Position numbers and translations under genes: made by a program. From an uncultured Stenotrophomonas sp. (GTDB taxonomy: Bacteria > Pseudomonadota > Gammaproteobacteria > Xanthomonadales > Xanthomonadaceae): 64,000 bases of DNA. The number at the start of each line of letters is the position of its first letter. Position 1 is the first letter of the stretch. Where the stretch lies: contig CAJYNG010000023.1 in the NCBI GenBank assembly GCA_913775725.1, forward strand, positions 1-64,000, given 5' to 3'. Below are positions 18,501 to 26,955 of the stretch, piece after piece. The notes below the pieces were generated by a model. That model was not told the DNA's origin, searched no databases, and saw only the letters and a list, made by a program, of their open reading frames with translations.

Positions 18501-18732
18501 GATGCCGAACAAGGGTCCGCTCCACACTGATCGCCACTGCCTCGTACGTAGCGCGTCGACGATATCAAAGACGTCGTAGTGATTGTGCTTTTATTCCACA
18601 CCAAGATCCGCTCCTGCAACTCGACGCTGCAATTAGGACGCGAGACGTAGCGCATTGCGATGTCGCTCACGGAGTCGCTCGCGCGCCTGTTTCAGCGCTC
18701 ACGGCTCAGCGTGAAAACTGTACGCTCCCTGT

Positions 18733-21051
18733 TCAGAATTTCATCGTCAACCCCACCTGAAACCCTCGCCCCGGCAGGGGGGCAATGTATTTCAATGGCG
18801 AGTTGTGCGGACGCGCCTCCTCATTGAGCAGATTGCTGCCGTTGATGAACAGTTCTACGCTGCTGACGTACGCATTGTGCGTCGGCAGCTCATGACTAAC
18901 TTGCAGGTCAACTAGGTTGAAGGCATCTAACGGAACTTCCTCGATGTAACTGCGCCCCAAGTACTTCTGCTCACCGTAGTAGATGCTGGAAAGCCGACAC
19001 TTCCAAGAATCCCTTTCCCACCGCACGCTGGCGCCATAGCGGTTGGTTGGCATGTTTGGCGGATATTTGTCGTCGTTGTCGCTCTTGTTACGGACGAGGT
19101 CAGCGAAGGCAGAGACGTTCAAGGTACCGTAGCGACCCAGGTCCAGTGCCTGTGACGCGTCGATCTCGAAGCCTTTCACCGTGGTGTTGGTCTGCTTCCA
19201 GTACTTCAATGGAAGGCGATTTGCGGTCTGCATGCCGGAGTAGCCGAGGTATAGATAGTTTTCGTACTTCATCCGGTAGGCGGTGGCCGACAACTCAAAA
19301 CCACTGATGTGGAACAGGCCGGTCAGCTCCAGATTCTTCGCGCGCTCAGGCTCGAGGTTCTGGTTGCCTTCTTCCTGGGTCATCACCGAGTAGTGCGCCC
19401 TGCTGGCATACAGCTCGTTGATCTCCGGCGCGCGCTGCGAGGACGAATAGCGCGCCTTGGCGGCAAACAACGGCCCCAGCTCGACGTAGGCGCCCAGGCT
19501 GTAGCTGTTGAGCCGGTAGGAACGATCCTCCAGCCGGGTGTTGGCGGCGTTTCGCGCAGTCTTGAAACGGCTGGGCCGCAGTTCGTGATCCACGCGCTCG
19601 TGGCGGACGCCGGCGTCGAGCGCAGCCCAGCCGAAGTCCAGCGACTCCTTCAGGAACACCGCGTTGCTCTGGGTGTCCACGTCGGGCAGGTAGCGCAGCG
19701 AGCCGCTGCCGGTCACATCGCGCGACTGATGGCTGAGGCCGAGCATGCCGCTGAGCGGGCCAAGACGCTGGTGGCTGAGCAGCAACTCAGCCTGGGTGCT
19801 TTCGAACTCGTAGTCGTTGGCCTTGGTGGCGCCCAGCCGCTCGCCTGAAGTGTTGTCCAGCTTTGAAACGCGCAGTTCAGCGCGTTCGAACCAAGGCAGC
19901 GGGTCACGCAGCAGCGCTTCCAGCGCGTAGCGTTCCTGCTTGATCACCACACCTACCGGCAGGCCTTTGGCATAGTTGGAGCCGAACGACAGGTTCTGCA
20001 TCGAGAACCCCGGCACGCCGTACTCGCTGTCCTTGGCATCGATGCTGATGCCCACATAGCCACGGTCGAAGAACAGGGTCGAGCCGAGCGCCACCTGCGA
20101 GTTGCGCGAATAGCTGTTGCCGAGCCGGCGGTGGTAATCAGGAGTTACATCGTCGTTAATTGTTTTGCGTGTATATGACGGCGTGTTTGGGACATAGTCA
20201 GGGTTTGTCGGGTTTATATAGATGCGCTGTTGCCAGACTGACGTAGGTTCATTCGTGTAGAAGGAAAAGTCACCATCTGCCCAGTCAGGATTCTCGGTGA
20301 TTCCCTGGTCGATGTAAGGCTGCGAGGCCTTGTTGTAGATCTGCTGGGCGCGCGCTTCCTTCTGGCAGCTGTCCGCCAGCGACGCGTTCACGCCGCCGGT
20401 CGGCGGGAACAGGCGCGTGTTGCAGATACTGGCCTTGCTGTTGCCGGGGATGTCGTAGTGCGAGATGCGCTGGCGCGAGACCTGCAGGTTGGTCGAGAGG
20501 TTGCGCTGGTTGTTGAAGTTCATGCGGAAGCCCTGCGCGTCGGCGGCATTGAAGCCCTTGCGCAGGACCAGTTCTATCGACTGGTCCTTGTCTTCCATGC
20601 TGCGCGAGATCAGGCCGGAGTCGATCTCCACGCTCCCGCCGATCGCGTTGCCGCCGTAACGAACGGTGTCTGAAGACTTATTGACGGTGACGCTGCGCAC
20701 GAACAGTGGATCGAATGGAACATTGATGTTGCCGCTGATCGCGTTCATGCCGAGGATGGACTGGCCGTCCTGCAGGATCTGAACGCGGTTGCCACTGAGG
20801 CTGCGGATGACCGGCGCACCCGCGTTCGGCCCGAAGGCACTGCTCTGCACGCCGGAGACATGTTCGAGCAGGCCGCCGAGCGTGCGGTTCTGCGCCTGCC
20901 GATTGTCGACGGTGACCCGGCTGTCGAAGCGCGAGGGTTGGGAGGCCTGGACCTGGAGGGTGGGGAGGGTGCGCTCGTCCGCCGCATGGGCGCTGTGGAC
21001 GACCAACAAGATGGCTGTAACAAGTAGATGACGAGGTGCTGCAGAATTCAT
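18733..21051 (-). CDS. znuD: ZnuD-type TonB-dependent outer-membrane receptor (zinc uptake)
   Basis: A 772-residue outer-membrane receptor with a signal peptide (VVHSAHA-ADERT), a plug containing GGLLEHVSGVQSSAFG, RSLSGNRVQILQDGQ and DTVRYGGNAIGGSVEID, and a barrel that ends HNSPLKYIAPLPGRGFQVGL and a final Phe. This C-terminal pattern and the two-cysteine extracellular loop (ASICNTRLF ... ADSCQKEA) are those of the ZnuD/NMB0964 family, which imports zinc or zinc complexes. The assignment is strengthened by a Zur-type box 25 bases before the ATG. It should be induced by zinc starvation. It stands alone between IS and mobilisation debris. Confidence 0.85.
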   Translation of the reverse strand: MNSAAPRHLLVTAILLVVHSAHAADERTLPTLQVQASQPSRFDSRVTVDNRQAQNRTLGGLLEHVSGVQSSAFGPNAGAPVIRSLSGNRVQILQDGQSILGMNAISGNINVPFDPLFVRSVTVNKSSDTVRYGGNAIGGSVEIDSGLISRSMEDKDQSIELVLRKGFNAADAQGFRMNFNNQRNLSTNLQVSRQRISHYDIPGNSKASICNTRLFPPTGGVNASLADSCQKEARAQQIYNKASQPYIDQGITENPDWADGDFSFYTNEPTSVWQQRIYINPTNPDYVPNTPSYTRKTINDDVTPDYHRRLGNSYSRNSQVALGSTLFFDRGYVGISIDAKDSEYGVPGFSMQNLSFGSNYAKGLPVGVVIKQERYALEALLRDPLPWFERAELRVSKLDNTSGERLGATKANDYEFESTQAELLLSHQRLGPLSGMLGLSHQSRDVTGSGSLRYLPDVDTQSNAVFLKESLDFGWAALDAGVRHERVDHELRPSRFKTARNAANTRLEDRSYRLNSYSLGAYVELGPLFAAKARYSSSQRAPEINELYASRAHYSVMTQEEGNQNLEPERAKNLELTGLFHISGFELSATAYRMKYENYLYLGYSGMQTANRLPLKYWKQTNTTVKGFEIDASQALDLGRYGTLNVSAFADLVRNKSDNDDKYPPNMPTNRYGASVRWERDSWKCRLSSIYYGEQKYLGRSYIEEVPLDAFNLVDLQVSHELPTHNAYVSSVELFINGSNLLNEEARPHNSPLKYIAPLPGRGFQVGLTMKF

Positions 21052-21075
21052 GGCATATGGCAGAAGGGGATTATT

Positions 21076-21098
21076 GAAATGTTACTATATAACATTAG
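21076..21098 (-). promoter_or_regulatory. Zur box upstream of znuD
   Basis: GAAATGTTACT-A-TATAACATTAG matches the 23-bp gammaproteobacterial Zur consensus (half-site GAAATGTTATA) at 18 of 22 positions. It contains a perfect AATGTTA-N5-TAACATT inverted repeat at 21078-21096. It covers the promoter region just before znuD. Confidence 0.75.
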
Positions 21099-21366
21099 CG
21101 AGTGTTGGGGGCCACCAAAGAGTTCAATCGTTTGCTTGAGCCAATTGACCTAGCAAGCTGTTGAAGTACCGCCCACCTTGAACGCGCCCTGACCCAGCTG
21201 TGGTGTCACGGACGGCGCTAGTTCAAATCGGTGTGGTGTTCGGCCAAGGCCTCGGTGCTGCGCCGGTTGCGGTCGCGAGCGAGGACAGAGGCAGGCAAAT
21301 TCATGAGCAGTCGTACATCACTGCAGAGAGCCTGCCCTACCCCTGCCAGGACGTGCGCTCGCGTTC
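21099..21366. other. Spacer between znuD and the relaxase gene
   Basis: No convincing gene. A minus frame at 21218-21406 overlaps the relaxase end and shows no motif. Confidence 0.3.
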
Positions 21367-23064
21367 TTAACGCGGCCCCGACCGTCGAAAGCGCGGGGGC
21401 TCCCACCGCGGAGGCAGAATGCCGGTGCCCGCTCCAGGCTGCTTGCTTGGTGATTGCTCAGTTGTGGGCGACGGCGCCGCCGGCGGCCACCGGTCCGGGA
21501 ACCGGGGGTCCTCGGAGGGGTGCGCTTTGTGGAATGCTTGCAAGAGCCGCTGACGCTGGCGCTCTGCTTCCTTCGCGGCGTTCTCTTGGGTAGCAATGGC
21601 GAGCCGCTCGGACTGCTTGGCCATCGCCACCTGGTCTTCGGAGAGCTTGGCCGCGTCCTGCAAGTCGCGCAGGGACTTCGGCGTCCAACCCAGGCGGTCG
21701 GCCAGCCTACCGGCGCCCTTCAGCCCCGCCTGGCCTTTGTCGCGGTAATGGCGCGCATCGTGCCTATCGCGCCGGGCCTGTCTGAGCTCGGCGATGGCTT
21801 GGTCCCGCAGCACGGTGACCACCTGGGCTTCGCCTTCGGCGTGGAGGTAGTCTCGGGCCAGAGCACGGGGCAGCGGGTCCCTGTGGGCCTGTCCCCAGGC
21901 CAGTGCCTTGTTCAAGAGATCAGCCAAATCCTTCTCCAGGGTGGCCAGCCAGGCGTTGGCCACGCGCGCCACCTGCTCGCTTTCCTTAGAACCGTTGCCC
22001 GTCACCCTGGTGTGGATCTGCGGGGCCAGTTGGGGCGTTGCCCGTCTTGTCCGATGGCTGGGCACCTTGGTGCCGTGCCGGGCCTTGGACGACCCGGCCT
22101 GGCGGGAAGCCGGCCGTTTCGCAGCTGGCGGGACGGAGGCCTTTAGTGGAGCAGCTGGGATGGCTTGGGCCAGCCTTGCCCGGCCCGCCTCGCTGCGTTC
22201 CAAGAGGGCGCGGGCATGCAAAGCCTGCTCATCCACGAGTTGAAGCCGCCCATCGAAGGCAGCTTGGGCTTTGAGTTCACGGAAGCGGTCGGCTTGGGCT
22301 TGGGCCTGCTGGGCGTTCTCGGTGCGCACCCGCTGGACACGTTCGGCGCGGGGGCTGCGTTTGCCCCGACGGGCGGCGGCGGTCGCTGCGCGGCCTACCT
22401 TGGGTTCCGGCTGCCGGTCCAACTCGGCGGCGCGGGCAAAGTCCCCAAAGTTGGCGGCCGCCATTTGCTGGTCCAACAGGCTGCGGTGGTCCACGCGTGC
22501 GGCCAAGCCTGCACGTTCTAGGTGCTCGTTGATGGTACTGGCCACCTTTGCCCGGACCTCTTCCACCGCGCCGGTTTTGCGGTCGTCCAGTTCACGGGCT
22601 TTGGCGCCGAGCCCAGCGGGCTCCATGCGCCGGGTGGTCGCGAGGATGTGCACGTGGTGGTTACGCGCGTCGGCGTTCTTGTCCGGTGCATGGATGGCGA
22701 ACATCGCCGCAAAGCCAAACCGGCCCACCAAGTGGGCGGTGAGGTCCCGGGCCAGGTCGGCGCGCTGGTCGTCGGTCAGCTCATGCGGCAACGACACCAG
22801 GAACTCCCGCGCCACCACGCTGTTCTTGCGCGCCTCGGCGGCTTCGGCCGCGTTCCAAAGCTGGGCCGGGTCTTGAGCCCACTCGGGGGAGCCGGCCGGG
22901 GCCAAAATGCCCGAAGCGACCACGCCGTTCTTGCGGGTGTAGTCGTGGCGTTCACCGGTGCGCAAGTCGGTGAGATCCAAACCCCCGCGATAGGCCGCGC
23001 CGGCCACGGCGCTGGCGCCCTGGCTTCGGCTGACGGTTTTGATTTCGCAACGGTAAATGGCCAC
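21367..23064 (-). CDS. mobA: MobA/MobL-type (MobQ) relaxase
   Basis: A 565-residue nicking enzyme for conjugative mobilisation. The GTG at 23064 is chosen because the family begins at M-A-I-Y-R-C; upstream codons are low-complexity. The N-terminal relaxase domain has the Tyr at residue 4, SRSQGASAVAGAAYRGG, and the three-His metal motif ARNHHVHILATTR near residue 137. The long C-terminal part is charged and coiled. A probable oriT lies 115 bases upstream and a traD-like gene diverges from it. There are no mating-pair genes nearby, so transfer would need a helper. Confidence 0.88.
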   Translation of the reverse strand: MAIYRCEIKTVSRSQGASAVAGAAYRGGLDLTDLRTGERHDYTRKNGVVASGILAPAGSPEWAQDPAQLWNAAEAAEARKNSVVAREFLVSLPHELTDDQRADLARDLTAHLVGRFGFAAMFAIHAPDKNADARNHHVHILATTRRMEPAGLGAKARELDDRKTGAVEEVRAKVASTINEHLERAGLAARVDHRSLLDQQMAAANFGDFARAAELDRQPEPKVGRAATAAARRGKRSPRAERVQRVRTENAQQAQAQADRFRELKAQAAFDGRLQLVDEQALHARALLERSEAGRARLAQAIPAAPLKASVPPAAKRPASRQAGSSKARHGTKVPSHRTRRATPQLAPQIHTRVTGNGSKESEQVARVANAWLATLEKDLADLLNKALAWGQAHRDPLPRALARDYLHAEGEAQVVTVLRDQAIAELRQARRDRHDARHYRDKGQAGLKGAGRLADRLGWTPKSLRDLQDAAKLSEDQVAMAKQSERLAIATQENAAKEAERQRQRLLQAFHKAHPSEDPRFPDRWPPAAPSPTTEQSPSKQPGAGTGILPPRWEPPRFRRSGPR

Positions 23065-23180
23065 GCGGTCCCCAGGCTTTGGAAGGCCCGCCAGTCCCCG
23101 CATGCGGGGGCGTCCGGCGGAAGGGGGCAGCGAGTGCGTAAGCGCTCGCGGGGTGTCGGGGGCGAAGCCCCTGACCGCGG

Positions 23181-23214
23181 GCAAACTCCGAAGGAGTTTG
23201 CATAACCGCGCTCT
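23181..23214 (-). other. oriT: Probable origin of transfer (oriT), RSF1010/MobQ type
   Basis: A perfect inverted repeat GCAAACTCC-GAA-GGAGTTTGC (23181-23201) is followed after one base by TAACCGCG-CTCT. The RSF1010 oriT has the same plan: an inverted repeat around GAA, then TAAGTGCG-CCCT with the nick after the first eight bases. The site lies between mobA and traD, as expected. Confidence 0.7.
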
Positions 23215-23493
23215 TGCTTTGCTGTCGGGGAGGGAAACCCCACCCCTCGCAACGCCTGAGAACCGGGGCGCTCGCTCACGCTCGCATGCCTCCTCCCCCC
23301 AGGGTCCCATGCACGCCGGAACTGTCAAATGCAGGAAAAAGCTAACGTCAAAAATATCGGTCGGCTTTGCCGCCCAACAGCTGGGCTCGCATTACTCGCA
23401 GCCGTGCGGAGGCTTTACCTCCGCGCCAACAGCAAGGGTTGACAGATGAGCTGTGCATGGTTGCATGCATTGACACAATCACCGAGCAACAAC

Positions 23494-23867
23494 ATGGCAA
23501 TCGACACTGAGACGCGACGAGGAAAGCTTGACCGGATGATGACCAGCCTGGCGAAAGAACAAGCCAAGCTGCTGCTGGCGGAGAGAGCAGAGCAGAGCAG
23601 CGAAGGCTGCAACGTGAAGCGGCGAGAGCCCGACTAAAAGAGCGCGCAGCCTTGTTTCGTTCGGCGGATGCGCATCGAAAGATTGTCCTGGGTGGTCTCA
23701 TCATTGCTGCAGGAACAGATGAGTGGGATCCTGCAGAGATCGTTGGCTCACTCCTCCTGGTTAACGAGCAACTGGCCCAGCATCCGGGTCGGCGTGAGCA
23801 ACTTCGCCAGAAGGGAATTCTGCACTTGGAAGAACGAGAAGCGGCGCGTACGGCGGCCCACTCATGA
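23494..23867 (+). pseudogene. traD: TraD-like mobilisation accessory protein, frameshifted by a 5-bp repeat
   Basis: The ATG frame reads MAIDTETRRGKLDRMMTSLA ... KLLLAERAEQ, then drifts to a stop. Another frame carries the natural continuation AEQRRLQREAARARLKERAA, LFRSADAHRKIVLGGLIIAA and LHLEEREAARTAAHS. The switch falls in three tandem AGAGC copies (23584-23598); with two copies the frame would be intact over 122 residues. Small charged TraD-like proteins of this type accompany MobQ relaxases. The gene is therefore off here, either by slippage or by sequence error. It overlaps the next gene by 4 bases. Confidence 0.7.
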
Positions 23868-24358
23868 ACGAACACCTTTGTATTGCCATTCTGCGTGGCA
23901 ACCTCTCCGAGGTCCGAGCAAGTCTTTCCGAAGGCGCCAACCCCAACTGGCCGAATGAGCAAGGGCTCACTCCACTGCACTTAGCTGTTTGGCTTGGCGG
24001 CGCCCGACATCTCCCTCCCGGACACCCCGATCCGCGCCACGAGTTGGTCCAAGCACTGTTGCTCGCGGGTGCCAATCCCAACAGCGTTGATGCGAACGGT
24101 CGAACACCGCTCCACATTGCGGCCACGGACAGCACATCAGAGACTGCTTCCACTCTCCTTAACAACGGGGCGGACATGCACCTCAGAGTAGGCGAAGCCC
24201 CAACACCGCTTGAGGAAGTCACTCGATATGGCAGACCACAGGTCTTTGCGGCGTTCGAAGCCCACCGTTTGAACGCGGTCCTTCCATCAATCGATCATTG
24301 GCGAAAGGGCCGCCCATTTGAAGGGATCACGCCTCCAAGCTCCCCAGCGCGGCTGTAA
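23864..24358 (+). CDS. Ankyrin-repeat protein
   Basis: A 164-residue cytoplasmic protein with about three ankyrin repeats: LSEGANPNWPNEQGLTPLHL, LLLAGANPNSVDANGRTPLH and LLNNGADMHLRVGEAPTPLE. The family mediates protein contacts. Its ATG overlaps the stop of traD (ATGA), so the two are coupled. The function within the element is unknown. Confidence 0.8.
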   Translation: MNEHLCIAILRGNLSEVRASLSEGANPNWPNEQGLTPLHLAVWLGGARHLPPGHPDPRHELVQALLLAGANPNSVDANGRTPLHIAATDSTSETASTLLNNGADMHLRVGEAPTPLEEVTRYGRPQVFAAFEAHRLNAVLPSIDHWRKGRPFEGITPPSSPARL

Positions 24359-24653
24359 CGACCGCGAAGCAAGCCAAGCATCGGAGCAGAGATTGTATGG
24401 GCGCCAATCGATCCGCCGCCAATTCTCTCGCAACAACACGCCCATGGTGTTTGGTGACCGAGCAACCGATCTCCTATTCCGCCCTTGAGCTAGGCAGCAT
24501 GGGAAAATCCCATCCCATGCTTCCTGTAGTGACCGGTCGACTTCTGGCCGGAGACCTCACCTGAATGAGCAGACAACCACTTCTTTCGAATCTGGATTGG
24601 AAAAAAACCTGCATTCGAACTAGGCTGGGCTCCTCGAATCAGGAGCAACCACG
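24359..24653. other. Promoter-side spacer of the H-NS gene
   Basis: No gene is seen. The AT content rises towards the H-NS start, and a short inverted repeat GGGAAAATCCC lies at about 24500-24510. No clear operator. Confidence 0.3.
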
Positions 24654-25025
24654 ATGACCATTGACTTCAGAGGCCTCTCGGCAAGAGATCTCCGCGCCTT
24701 AATCACCCAAGCCGAGAAACGGCAGACGAAAATCTTGACGCGCCCCAAAGCTTCCGCCATGCGGGCGAAGATCAACAAGTACGTCAAGGACCATGGCTAC
24801 ACGATCGAGGAACTTTACGGAATCTCGGCAGGCTCAGCTGCAAAAGAAGCAAAGAAGGTCGCCGCGCCCAAGTCAGCCAAGGGCCGCAAGCTTGGAAAGG
24901 CTGCCCCCAAGTATCGCAACCCGGCCAACACCAATGAAACCTGGGCCGGACGCGGCAGGCAACCACGGTGGATGGCTGTTTTGGTCGCAAAGGGAAGCTC
25001 ACCGAAAGATTTTTTGATCAAGTGA
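24654..25025 (+). CDS. H-NS family nucleoid protein
   Basis: A 123-residue protein with an N-terminal helical oligomerisation part (SARDLRALITQAEKRQTKIL), a Lys/Ala-rich linker, and the C-terminal H-NS DNA-binding motif KYRNPANTNETWAGRGRQPR with the Trp-x-Gly-Arg-Gly-Arg core that reads AT-rich minor grooves. Element-borne copies often silence foreign genes and buffer the host H-NS pool. It lies just before the hxs genes and may affect them. Two stem-loops follow. Confidence 0.88.
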   Translation: MTIDFRGLSARDLRALITQAEKRQTKILTRPKASAMRAKINKYVKDHGYTIEELYGISAGSAAKEAKKVAAPKSAKGRKLGKAAPKYRNPANTNETWAGRGRQPRWMAVLVAKGSSPKDFLIK

Positions 25026-25036
25026 GTCCCTGTGAG

Positions 25037-25073
25037 GTAGATCTAGAGCCGGATCTACGCCCCGTGATCGGGG
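25037..25073 (+). terminator. Two consecutive stem-loops between hns-like gene and hxsD
   Basis: GTAGATC/GATCTAC (25037-25058) and CCCCG/CGGGG (25060-25073) follow the H-NS stop. They lack a T-run, so termination is only probable. Confidence 0.4.
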
Positions 25074-25166
25074 ACTGAACCCACAAGAAATTTCGGTTTC
25101 TAAAGGCCGAACTTGCAACAGCGGCTTGTCCAGAGCAAAGTTCTCCCTATCCAAGGGGGATGGGCA

Positions 25167-25472
25167 ATGGAACGCTCGCAATTCACTATTGATCGTGCAC
25201 TGTATTCGGACGATGTGGCCGCTCGGGCCGCGCATCGCTATACCGGCGAGTTTGGCGTTGAGGTGCGCAGCCAAGGCGGCAACCTTACCGTCATCTTTTG
25301 GTCTTTGGATGACTCTGAGTTGCCAGAGAATCTTTGGGTAAGGTTTTCCCGGGACTTACTGGACGAGCGACTCCGGGCGACCGTCCGAGCGGAGACCGGC
25401 GGCCTGCAGCAGGAGCTGCTTCGCGCTGCGCTACACCAAGCACAGCCGGTGGTCTCCCATGTTGAGGTTTAG
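25167..25472 (+). CDS. hxsD: His-Xaa-Ser system protein HxsD
   Basis: A 101-residue protein. The ATG at 25167 is chosen for AAGGGGGA about 6 bases before it. It starts MERSQFTIDRALYSDDVAAR and continues AHRYTGEFGVEVRSQGG and VIFWSL, the pattern of HxsD. HxsD is a small conserved partner found only with the two Hxs radical-SAM enzymes; by its size and place it may present the precursor to them, but this is inference. It is the first gene of hxsDBCA and overlaps hxsB by 14 bases. Confidence 0.85.
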   Translation: MERSQFTIDRALYSDDVAARAAHRYTGEFGVEVRSQGGNLTVIFWSLDDSELPENLWVRFSRDLLDERLRATVRAETGGLQQELLRAALHQAQPVVSHVEV

Positions 25473-26955
25473 GTCCTCTGAGGCTTTCGCCGCCCCATCG
25501 GACTACCAACTGTTGCCTCTGCGGTTCCGGCGCCTGCCGTGGGATCACGATCGGGCTTTCGTCTCGTCGATGGCAGGCGACTGGCTCTTGATGAAGATGG
25601 ATGACGTCGAGCGCCTGGTGAACCACCAGCTTCCCACCAAGTCCGCCCTCTTTGGGGACTTGGAAGCCCGGCACCTTGCCATTGCCGGGACCGACCGAAG
25701 CAGCTTGGCGCCTCTGCTTAGTCAGATTCGCAGCCGAAAGTCCTACCTGATGGGTGGACCTGCTCTCCACATCTTCGTGGTTTCCCTGCGTTGCCACCAC
25801 ACCTGCAACTATTGCCAAGTGTCGCGGCAGGAGACGAGCGCCACGGCGTCCGACATGGAAAGCGCGCACGCCGAACAGGCGGTGGAACGGCTGTTCGAAT
25901 GGCCGAGCCAAGAACTGACGATCGAATTCCAAGGGGGCGAACCCCTGCTCAATTTTGAGCAAGTGAAGACCATCACCCGGCGGATCGTCGAGCGCAATCA
26001 GACCGCCCGACGCTCGCTGCGCTTCGTGCTGGCATCTACCCTGCATGACCTCACCGACGACCAGCTGGCGTTTCTGACCGAACATTGCTTCAAGTTGTCC
26101 ACTTCGCTGGACGGTCCCGAATGGCTCCACAACGCCAATCGCCCCCGACCCGGTCGCGACAGCTACCGGCGGACTGTGGAGGGGATTGAACGCGGACGCC
26201 GTTGGCTGGGAGACGATGGCGTCTCGGCGCTGACGACGCTGACCCGCCAGAGCCTCCAGGTTCCTGAGGCCATCATCGACGAATACCGGCAGCTGGGTTT
26301 CCACAGCATCTCCTTGCGTCCATTAAGCCCCTACGGGTTCGCCACCAAGACGGTCCGCCGCACCGGCTACCCCACAGAAGACTTCCTCGCCTTCTACCGG
26401 CGCGCCTTCGATCACTTGCTGTCGGTAAACCTGGCCGGCTACGCCATGGAAGAGTCCTACGCGTCTCTCCTTCTCTCCCAGCTCTTCACGTCCTTCGGGC
26501 ACGGCTACGTCGATCTCCGATCACCCTCCGGAGCCGGCTTGGGCGCCGTCATCTACGACCATGACGGGCGGGTCTATCCGTCGGACGAGGCACGCATGCT
26601 GGCCGCCATGGGGGACGATGCCTTTGCCTTGGGCCACGTCAGCCAACCGGTCAGCCAATGGCTGTCCTCGCCCGCCATGGGCCGCTTGCTGGACGCCGGC
26701 GTCGCGGAGGCCCTACCCACGTGCTCCGACTGTGCGTTTGTCCCGATGTGCGGCGCCGATCCGATCGAGCACTACGCCCGCCAAGGGGATCCCATCGGCC
26801 ATCGGCCCAGCAGCGACTTTTGCCGGCGGAACATGGGACTCTTTGATTTGCTGCTGGAGCGCTACGAGAAGGCTGACCGGAACATCCAAGGGTTGATGCG
26901 TTCCTGGGCCAATCCGAAGCCGTCGGTGGAGGATCCCGTAGATGCTGCCGCTTGA
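25459..26955 (+). CDS. hxsB: Radical-SAM/SPASM maturase HxsB
   Basis: A 498-residue radical SAM enzyme. The 4Fe-4S cluster motif CHHTCNYC lies at residues 112-119 after a ~100-residue N-terminal domain, followed by the SAM-binding region (EFQGGEPLLNFEQV). The C-terminal SPASM-type part (about 420-455) has CSDCAFVPMCGADPIEHY and a later Cys in SDFCRRNMG, which would hold extra iron-sulphur clusters. Enzymes of this type modify residues in ribosomally made precursors. It is the first of two unlike radical-SAM genes here and overlaps hxsC by 14 bases. Confidence 0.92.
   Translation: MLRFRSSEAFAAPSDYQLLPLRFRRLPWDHDRAFVSSMAGDWLLMKMDDVERLVNHQLPTKSALFGDLEARHLAIAGTDRSSLAPLLSQIRSRKSYLMGGPALHIFVVSLRCHHTCNYCQVSRQETSATASDMESAHAEQAVERLFEWPSQELTIEFQGGEPLLNFEQVKTITRRIVERNQTARRSLRFVLASTLHDLTDDQLAFLTEHCFKLSTSLDGPEWLHNANRPRPGRDSYRRTVEGIERGRRWLGDDGVSALTTLTRQSLQVPEAIIDEYRQLGFHSISLRPLSPYGFATKTVRRTGYPTEDFLAFYRRAFDHLLSVNLAGYAMEESYASLLLSQLFTSFGHGYVDLRSPSGAGLGAVIYDHDGRVYPSDEARMLAAMGDDAFALGHVSQPVSQWLSSPAMGRLLDAGVAEALPTCSDCAFVPMCGADPIEHYARQGDPIGHRPSSDFCRRNMGLFDLLLERYEKADRNIQGLMRSWANPKPSVEDPVDAAA

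Noticed and set aside
21036..23328. Upstream extension of the relaxase to 23328 and plus-strand frames across mobA
   Set aside because: The relaxase family starts at M-A-I-Y (23064), and the extension would run through the oriT. The plus frames are antisense shadows.
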